DNA from: Vibrio ordalii ATCC 33509
GTDB taxonomy: Bacteria; Pseudomonadota; Gammaproteobacteria; Enterobacterales; Vibrionaceae
Length of the DNA: 63,225 nucleotides
NCBI GenBank assembly: GCA_000257205.1
Contig: AEZC01000192.1
Coordinates: 1-63,225 of the forward strand
Direction: 5' to 3'
Shown: positions 57,841-63,225 of the stretch, one piece after another
How positions within the stretch are numbered: position 1 is the stretch's first letter
Layout of the letters: each line of letters starts with the position of its first letter
Translations under genes and position numbers: made by a program
The notes under the pieces: generated by a model
The model's input: the letters and a program-made list of their open reading frames with translations, nothing else
What the model was told of the DNA's origin: nothing
Database searches by the model: none

Positions 57841-58281
57841 ATGAAAGAAAAAATGATTGTCGGATGGCGAGAAACTCTCATCCTTCCAGGGTTAGGTATT
57901 GAGCAAATTAATGCCAAAGTCGATACCGGAGCCCGCACGTCGTGCTTACACGCATTTAAGGTAGAGAGCTTCACCAAAGAAGAGGCTCTTTGGGTTCGCT
58001 TTTGGATCCATCCTTTGCAACGTAATAATGAAAAAGTCACGGTTTGTGAAGCTAAGGTCCTCGATGAACGAATCGTCCGTGATTCTGGCGGCCATGAAGA
58101 ATCCCGTTACGTTATTCAGTCAGACGTTAGTTTGGGCGACCAAACTTGGCCCATTGAAATAACGTTAACCAATCGCGAAAATATGGGTTTTCGCATGCTA
58201 TTAGGTCGCACCGCAATGCACCATCGAATTTTAGTTGATCCTACTAAATCGTTTTTAATCGCTTTCGAGGAGAGCAAATAA
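57841..58281 (+). CDS. RimK-associated retropepsin-like protease (PF05618, 'ATP-dependent zinc protease')
   Basis: The 146-residue protein has the motif [15 protein letters not shown] near residue 22, the Asp-Thr-Gly active-site triad of a retropepsin-like fold. [18 protein letters not shown] closes the domain. The family name 'zinc protease' is misleading. A homologue called RimB acts with RimK on ribosomal protein S6 in Pseudomonas, and the one-base overlap (TAATG) with rimK supports the same role here. The start lacks a clear ribosome binding site; MIVGWRE at 57853 is an alternative. Confidence 0.85.
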   Translation: MKEKMIVGWRETLILPGLGIEQINAKVDTGARTSCLHAFKVESFTKEEALWVRFWIHPLQRNNEKVTVCEAKVLDERIVRDSGGHEESRYVIQSDVSLGDQTWPIEITLTNRENMGFRMLLGRTAMHHRILVDPTKSFLIAFEESK

Positions 58282-59186
58282 TGAAAATTGGTATTCTGTC
58301 ACGTAATGCTTCGTTGTATTCAACCAAGCGTCTAATTGAAGCGTGTAAAAGCCGTGGCCACCAAGTCAAAGTGATTGATGGGCTGCGTTGCTATATGAAT
58401 ATCAATTCTGAAAAACCCGAAATTCACTTTAAAGGTGAAGAGTTAGCGGGTTTTGATGCAGTCATTCCTCGTATTGGTGCATCCGTTACGTTTTACGGCA
58501 CTGCGGTATTACGCCAATTTGAAATGATGGGGGTTTATCCCGTCAATGAATCTGTGGCTATTAGCCGTTCCAGAGATAAACTTCGCTCAATGCAGCTATT
58601 GTCTCGTCGCGGCATTGGTATGCCAATTACAGGTTTCGCCAGTAAACCCGATGATGTCAAAGACTTACTCGACATGGTCGGAGGAGCACCGGTAGTGATT
58701 AAATTACTTGAAGGAACTCAAGGCATCGGTGTAGTGTTAGCGGAAACACGCAAAGCAGCAGAAAGTGTGATCGAAGCGTTCATGGGCCTGAAAGCCAATA
58801 TCATGGTGCAAGAGTACATCAAAGAGGCCGGTGGCGCCGATATTCGCTGTTTCGTTATTGGCGACAAAGTTATCGCAGCCATGAAACGGCAAGGTGCCGA
58901 TGGTGAGTTTCGCTCTAATCTACACCGCGGCGGAACGGCCTCTTTGGTAAAAATTACTCCCCTAGAACGTAAGACGGCTATCGATGCGGCGAAGATTATG
59001 GGTCTCAATGTTGCGGGTGTGGATCTTTTGCGATCGGAACGTGGCCCACTAGTGATGGAAGTCAATTCATCGCCAGGTCTTGAAGGTATTGAAGCTGCTA
59101 CTGGTAAAGATATCGCCGGGTTGATTGTCGAATTTATTGAAAAAAATGCGGCAACGAAAGGGACAAAAACACGTGGCAAAGGTTAG
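58281..59186 (+). CDS. rimK: Ribosomal protein S6 glutamate ligase RimK
   Basis: RimK is an ATP-grasp ligase that adds glutamates to the C terminus of ribosomal protein S6. The 301-residue protein closely follows E. coli Rim[66 protein letters not shown] and the metal-binding [20 protein letters not shown] precedes the ATG. It is the middle gene of a tightly packed three-gene unit. Confidence 0.96.
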   Translation: MKIGILSRNASLYSTKRLIEACKSRGHQVKVIDGLRCYMNINSEKPEIHFKGEELAGFDAVIPRIGASVTFYGTAVLRQFEMMGVYPVNESVAISRSRDKLRSMQLLSRRGIGMPITGFASKPDDVKDLLDMVGGAPVVIKLLEGTQGIGVVLAETRKAAESVIEAFMGLKANIMVQEYIKEAGGADIRCFVIGDKVIAAMKRQGADGEFRSNLHRGGTASLVKITPLERKTAIDAAKIMGLNVAGVDLLRSERGPLVMEVNSSPGLEGIEAATGKDIAGLIVEFIEKNAATKGTKTRGKG

Positions 59187-60243
59187 GAAAAACACAGCAT
59201 TTCATTTCCTGGGGGATTCAGTTCCCCCAGGAACGCGCAAGGCAATGGAGCTAGAAGCGGCTAAGCTTTATACACACTCGCCGCTCTCTATTCCTATCGA
59301 AATCATTAATGGAATATCCACTGGCCCAACCTTGATGATCAATGCCGCCATCCATGGTGATGAACTGAACGGCGTTGAAATAGTCCGTCAACTGATCAAC
59401 TCCATCGACCCGCAAAAACTAAAAGGGACACTGATTGTTGTCCCCATCGTCAATGCCTTTGGCTTTATTCATAAATCTCGCTACCTTCCTGATCGACGCG
59501 ATCTCAATCGCTGCTTCCCTGGAAGTGAAACTGGCTCCCTCGCCTCTCGCATTGCACATACTTTCTTTTCCCAAGTCGCTTTACGTTGTGATTACATCAT
59601 CGACCTGCATACTGGTGCGATTCATCGCACGAATTTGCCACAAATCCGCGCCGATCTCACTAATCCTGAAACCTTGCGTATTGCCCAAGCATTTGCAACC
59701 CCAGTGATCATCGACTCTCCACTGCGTAATGGCTCGCTCAGAAGTGAAGCGGAGAAATCAGGCATCACAGTATTAACTTATGAAGCAGGTGAAGCGCTAA
59801 AATTTGAACCCATTGCCATCAATTCGGGTATTGTCGGTGTAAAACGCACCATGCAAGCCATTGGTATGATGCGCAAGAGTCGCAAGGCCGTACCGACATC
59901 GATCATCGCAAAATCAACCAGTTGGCTCAGAGCCGAAAGCGATGGCATCTTGCGCACTGTGGTGACGCTTGGTGACAAGGTCGAAAAAGGACAAGTGCTT
60001 GCTTATATCAACTCACCGCTTGGTCATGTCGAAGTCGAATTAAGAGCCAATAAGGGTGGTATTGTGATTGGCCAACAAACTCTGCCTCTTGTTAATGAAG
60101 GAGATGCCGTATTCCATCTCGCCTACTTCTCGCAAAGCGATGAGATGGTTGAGCAAGTCGTGGGCGACTTTATTGAAGAGGTCGCAGATAGCGATTTAGA
60201 ACCTCTAACCACGGGACACTTGATGCCACCGTCGATGGTCTAA
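59173..60243 (+). CDS. Succinylglutamate desuccinylase/aspartoacylase family hydrolase
   Basis: The 356-residue protein is an M14-type zinc amidohydrolase. The metal ligands fall in [12 protein letters not shown] (His, Glu) and FIDLHTG-type [11 protein letters not shown] (His); a biotinyl/lipoyl-like C-terminal domain follows (about 260-335). It is not AstE or true aspartoacylase by context. The start is GTG at 59173, inside the end of rimK (14-base overlap), with AAAGGGA upstream. As partner of a glutamate ligase it may trim glutamyl groups, which is inference. Confidence 0.87.
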   Translation: MAKVRKNTAFHFLGDSVPPGTRKAMELEAAKLYTHSPLSIPIEIINGISTGPTLMINAAIHGDELNGVEIVRQLINSIDPQKLKGTLIVVPIVNAFGFIHKSRYLPDRRDLNRCFPGSETGSLASRIAHTFFSQVALRCDYIIDLHTGAIHRTNLPQIRADLTNPETLRIAQAFATPVIIDSPLRNGSLRSEAEKSGITVLTYEAGEALKFEPIAINSGIVGVKRTMQAIGMMRKSRKAVPTSIIAKSTSWLRAESDGILRTVVTLGDKVEKGQVLAYINSPLGHVEVELRANKGGIVIGQQTLPLVNEGDAVFHLAYFSQSDEMVEQVVGDFIEEVADSDLEPLTTGHLMPPSMV

Positions 60244-60282
60244 ATAGTCGATAAGTCTAAACAATAGAGACACATAAGTTCA

Positions 60283-60315
60283 ATAATAAAGCCCTTACTC
60301 AAAGGGCTTTATTAT
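60283..60315. terminator. Bidirectional terminator after the RimK cluster
   Basis: ATAATAAAGCCCTT-ACTCA-AAGGGCTTTATTAT, a perfect 14-bp stem between convergent genes. Confidence 0.88.
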
Positions 60316-60349
60316 GTTTAAGCGTGACTAGGATGAAGAAAGTAACTCA

Positions 60350-61705
60350 TTAACCGAACGAGGCCCAAATCACCGTAGCCACTAATACAGGGCAGACAAA
60401 TTTCACGTACCAAGGCCAGATTTTACCAAACCAACCCAATTGGAACTCAGGGAAACCTTGCTCTAACTCTTTGACCTTCGAGTGACGACGCCATACCCAA
60501 CCGCCAAATAGGCAGAACATCAGCGCTGCTGTCGGCTGCAAATATTGCGTCGCAACCGTCGCCACTAAGCCAAATAGCGCACCAAAGTTATAAACAATAA
60601 CAACACTGACTAGCGCAATTAACGCGCCTAATACCCAGCTTGTTGGTGCACGTTTCGTATTAAAACGCTCGCTGACTAAGGCTACAGGGCATTCCAGCAT
60701 AGAGATAGAAGAGGTTAACGCGGCGATCGTCAGTAAAGTGAAAAATACGATAGCAAACACCTGACCCATCCAACCAAGGCTATCAAACATCAATGGCAAC
60801 ACGGTAAAAACGAGCGTGTCTGAATTGAGTAAAGAACCGTCAGCGGCATAGATTTCCACTCCTTTATGCATCGCAACAAACATCGCAGGCAACACGACAA
60901 GACCAGCAATAAAAGCAACGGCGGTATCAACTAAAGTCACATTTAGTGCCATATTCGGCAGGTTTTCTTGCTTACTCAGATAAGATCCGTAAATCAGCAT
61001 CGAGCAGCCACCTATGGTTAATGAGAAGAAACCTTGCCCCATTGCCGCCAGTAAGAGATGTCTGTCAAACACCTTTGAAAAATCAGGGACCAAATAGTGT
61101 TGTAAACCTTCCATCGCACCAGTTTGCATCATGATGTAAACAAACAGCACACCAAACAGTACAAACAATGCAGGCATTAAACGCGTTGACCATTTTTCAA
61201 TCCCGTCTTTAACACCACCTTGCACGATTAGAATCGTCAAAATATAAAACACTAAGGTTCCGAATAAGTTACGCTCAACACTAAACCCTTTCAACCAAGC
61301 TGTGATTTCCACAAAACCCAATAACTCAGTCATCGCACCGAGTAAAAAGCAGATTAGCCAACCACCGACGATGCTGTAAAACGCCAGTACCGCACTAGGA
61401 ACACTCAAACCAATCCAACCGACAAAGCCACCGACCATTTTACCTAGTGGATGAGGCGTTAATGAGCGCATGCTATCAACAGGGTTTGCTTGCCCAAAAC
61501 GGCCTATCGCCATTTCAACCACTAACATAGGGAAGGCAACGACCATGATCATCACCAAATAAACCAATAAGAATGCGCCGCCGCCGTTACTTGCCGCTTG
61601 GGTTGGAAAGCCCCAGATATTACCTAGGCCAACCGCCGCACCCGCCGCCGCAAGAATAAAACCAAGACGTGAACCAAAATGTTCACGAAAATCAGACTGT
61701 GTCAT
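60350..61705 (-). CDS. Sodium-dependent transporter, NSS/SNF family
   Basis: The 451-residue membrane protein has about 11-12 hydrophobic segments. The sodium-site motif of the LeuT fold is in the first one (GFILAAAGAAVGLGNIWGFP) and another in SISMLECPVALVSE. Bacterial members transport amino acids such as Trp, Tyr or Leu; the substrate cannot be read from sequence. A GTG three codons upstream is an alternative start. It is monocistronic and converges on the RimK cluster. Confidence 0.9.
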   Translation of the reverse strand: MTQSDFREHFGSRLGFILAAAGAAVGLGNIWGFPTQAASNGGGAFLLVYLVMIMVVAFPMLVVEMAIGRFGQANPVDSMRSLTPHPLGKMVGGFVGWIGLSVPSAVLAFYSIVGGWLICFLLGAMTELLGFVEITAWLKGFSVERNLFGTLVFYILTILIVQGGVKDGIEKWSTRLMPALFVLFGVLFVYIMMQTGAMEGLQHYLVPDFSKVFDRHLLLAAMGQGFFSLTIGGCSMLIYGSYLSKQENLPNMALNVTLVDTAVAFIAGLVVLPAMFVAMHKGVEIYAADGSLLNSDTLVFTVLPLMFDSLGWMGQVFAIVFFTLLTIAALTSSISMLECPVALVSERFNTKRAPTSWVLGALIALVSVVIVYNFGALFGLVATVATQYLQPTAALMFCLFGGWVWRRHSKVKELEQGFPEFQLGWFGKIWPWYVKFVCPVLVATVIWASFG

Positions 61706-61831
61706 ACCACTCACACAAATATCAATAGACTAGTTAGCTAGTACAGTAATGCAGACCATCAAACTGAGCAATCGCACTGCTTATTTATCGCACAATCAGT
61801 GCAAAAATAAACAGAATTTACTTCGTAAAGA

Positions 61832-63225
61832 TTATTGAACAGGCAATACTGACGGGAGATTAGAGGTGAATTTTTGCACGAGGTAACGACCTCTTCCTTG
61901 GGCTTTGACTGCATAAAGTGCTCTATCAGCCACATGAAAAAAATCTAGATAGTGACTCAACTGCGGTGTATCAATCTCAACCCCTCCGACACTGATTGAA
62001 AGTGTCTTCTTAGCTTGGGAAAATTGGTGGGTAATGCGCAGCGATTCAACCGATTCGATCAGTCGTTTAGCATAAGCTTGACCATCAATTTCGATGTCGC
62101 TCGCCAAAACTACACAAAACTCTTCTCCACCAAAGCGAGCAACCAGTTTTTCACCGCTAAAATCCAGAGTATTTAAGCTAGAAGCCACTGATTTCAATGC
62201 TTCATCACCATCTAAGTGGCCGTAGTGATCATTGAATAGTTTAAAATAGTCAATATCGATTAAAAACAGTACGATATGCCTGAATTGATAATCAACAATA
62301 TAGCTTTTAAAGACCTTTTCTAAACGGCGACGGTTCGCAATACGTGTGAGTGGATCGTGCTCTGATTGCCATTTTAGTTCACGCCGACTAATTTCCAGCT
62401 CCCATACTATTTGGCTCATCGTACGAGAAAACTCCTTCATTTCCTTCGATATAAAGGAGCGTTCACTAGGCATCTTTCCACCCGAAGCTTTAAATTGCTC
62501 CAATACTTGATTAGCATTGTTAATTGGCTTAACCACTTTATTCGCTACGACTAAGTTCAAGAAGAACATCAGGATAGAGAAAGCGGCAAGCCCTGAAAGC
62601 TCCTGCCATTGAATAAATGGCGGCACTTTAACCGTATGATTTATTTTAATTAATATGGTGAGGCGGTTTCGGTAATCAAGCATTTCAAGGTAGGAAATAT
62701 TGTTATTGTGTGGCGCGACAGTAGGTTGAGCAGCGACAATAGGTTGATCATTGCGCTTATTGATCAACATCACTTCCACATTGACACCTGTCGCCGTCAC
62801 AAGCTCATTGATAAACTGCTCGCTTATCCTTTTTAAAAAAAGTAAATAACCTTTATCGCATTCCTTTGCATTACTATTGCAAACTCGAGAGGTTGCGACG
62901 ATAAAAGGTTTGTTATCTATCACGATAAAACTGAGGTCCGGTTTGATGAAATCTTTCGGTGCTTTCATCGCACTCGCCAAAATATCACCAAAATTATATC
63001 GAATCGTATCATAGCTGGCTTCATTGCCAGTATCATAGTCATAAAACATGCCCCAGACTAACCGCATATCCGGATTAAAAATAAAAATACCGTCGAGTAA
63101 CTTAGATTCAAAGGCGTGATCACCAATACTGTCGCGAATAAAATCATCATTAGGCTTGGCAATAAAATCAGCCATTTCATTCCATGCAGCATAATCAGCC
63201 AGTGATGCACCCATGTCTGCTTTTT
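61832..63225 (-). CDS. CHASE4-GGDEF diguanylate cyclase, N terminus outside the window
   Basis: The frame runs off the window end without a stop, so the start and first membrane segment are missing. The visible 460-plus residues begin within a CHASE4-type periplasmic sensor domain (LADYAAWNEMADFI). They continue through a membrane segment (about 210-230 from the first visible Met), a HAMP-like linker and a GGDEF domain with DPLTRIANRR and the active-site RFGGEEF. The product would be cyclic di-GMP. The inhibitory RxxD site expected five residues before GGEEF is absent (SGEK), so product feedback is probably weak. Confidence 0.9.
   Translation of the reverse strand, partial: KADMGASLADYAAWNEMADFIAKPNDDFIRDSIGDHAFESKLLDGIFIFNPDMRLVWGMFYDYDTGNEASYDTIRYNFGDILASAMKAPKDFIKPDLSFIVIDNKPFIVATSRVCNSNAKECDKGYLLFLKRISEQFINELVTATGVNVEVMLINKRNDQPIVAAQPTVAPHNNNISYLEMLDYRNRLTILIKINHTVKVPPFIQWQELSGLAAFSILMFFLNLVVANKVVKPINNANQVLEQFKASGGKMPSERSFISKEMKEFSRTMSQIVWELEISRRELKWQSEHDPLTRIANRRRLEKVFKSYIVDYQFRHIVLFLIDIDYFKLFNDHYGHLDGDEALKSVASSLNTLDFSGEKLVARFGGEEFCVVLASDIEIDGQAYAKRLIESVESLRITHQFSQAKKTLSISVGGVEIDTPQLSHYLDFFHVADRALYAVKAQGRGRYLVQKFTSNLPSVLPVQ

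Overview
The window is a chromosomal segment of a Gammaproteobacterium, almost certainly a Vibrio. The evidence is gene order (rluF / upp-purMN / yafJ-gmhA / fadE / dnaQ-rnhA / gloB-mltD; then tilS-accA-dnaE-rnhB-lpxBA-fabZ-lpxD-skp-bamA-rseP-dxr-cdsA-uppS-frr-pyrH-tsf-rpsB; map-glnD-yaeH; a pgpA-thiL-nusB-rib-nrdR block; proBA-crl-frsA-gpt) together with the wording of proteins such as FrsA, Crl and the RibBX-type fusion. Nearly everything is core genome. I see no rRNA, tRNA, CRISPR array, prophage or transposase gene. The species cannot be named from this alone.

Region by region. 1-4.7 kb: RluF, then divergent purine/pyrimidine genes (upp against purM-purN) sharing a PurR-type operator, then a class II amidotransferase and GmhA. 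5.3-8.1 kb: fadE with a FadR-type operator over its start site. 8.2-15.9 kb: a conserved membrane-anchored protein of unknown role, dnaQ/rnhA, a methyltransferase, gloB, mltD coupled to a Yip1-type membrane protein, yafD and glnB. 16-17.2 kb is the least ordinary part: an intact-looking phenolic acid decarboxylase gene, a full-length ERIC repeat and a small cytochrome c gene. 17.3-38.1 kb (all minus strand): the large macromolecule and envelope cluster, covering tRNA modification, fatty acid and lipid A synthesis, outer-membrane assembly, isoprenoid and phospholipid precursors, ribosome recycling, UMP kinase, EF-Ts and S2. 38.5-42.6 kb: map, glnD and yaeH on the plus strand. GlnD's substrate PII (glnB) is encoded elsewhere in the same window. 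42.7-48.9 kb: pgpA, thiL, nusB and the riboflavin genes, where the bifunctional-looking RibBA has lost the zinc cysteines of GTP cyclohydrolase II. 49-53.8 kb: proBA, crl, frsA, gpt. 53.9-63.2 kb: a purine permease with a PurR-type box, pepD, a RimK three-gene cluster, a sodium-dependent transporter and a CHASE4/GGDEF protein cut by the window end.

The most interesting undescribed item is in the 887-base gap between the purine permease and pepD. A complete minus-strand transcription unit encodes a 28-residue peptide with 25% aromatic residues. It has a good ribosome binding site, a strong intrinsic terminator, a CRP-type box, an FNR-type box and two ArcA-like 13-mers 74 bp apart. Other points worth a look are the ERIC element lying inside the 3' untranslated region of the cytochrome c gene, the terminator-like hairpin splitting lpxA from lpxB, the degenerate GTP cyclohydrolase domain, and the nested inverted repeat after pepD.

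Many starts here were moved from the longest possible ORF to an internal codon with a better ribosome binding site and family alignment. Several of the longest ORFs begin with spurious TTG or GTG codons, whereas skp and cdsA appear to use TTG genuinely.
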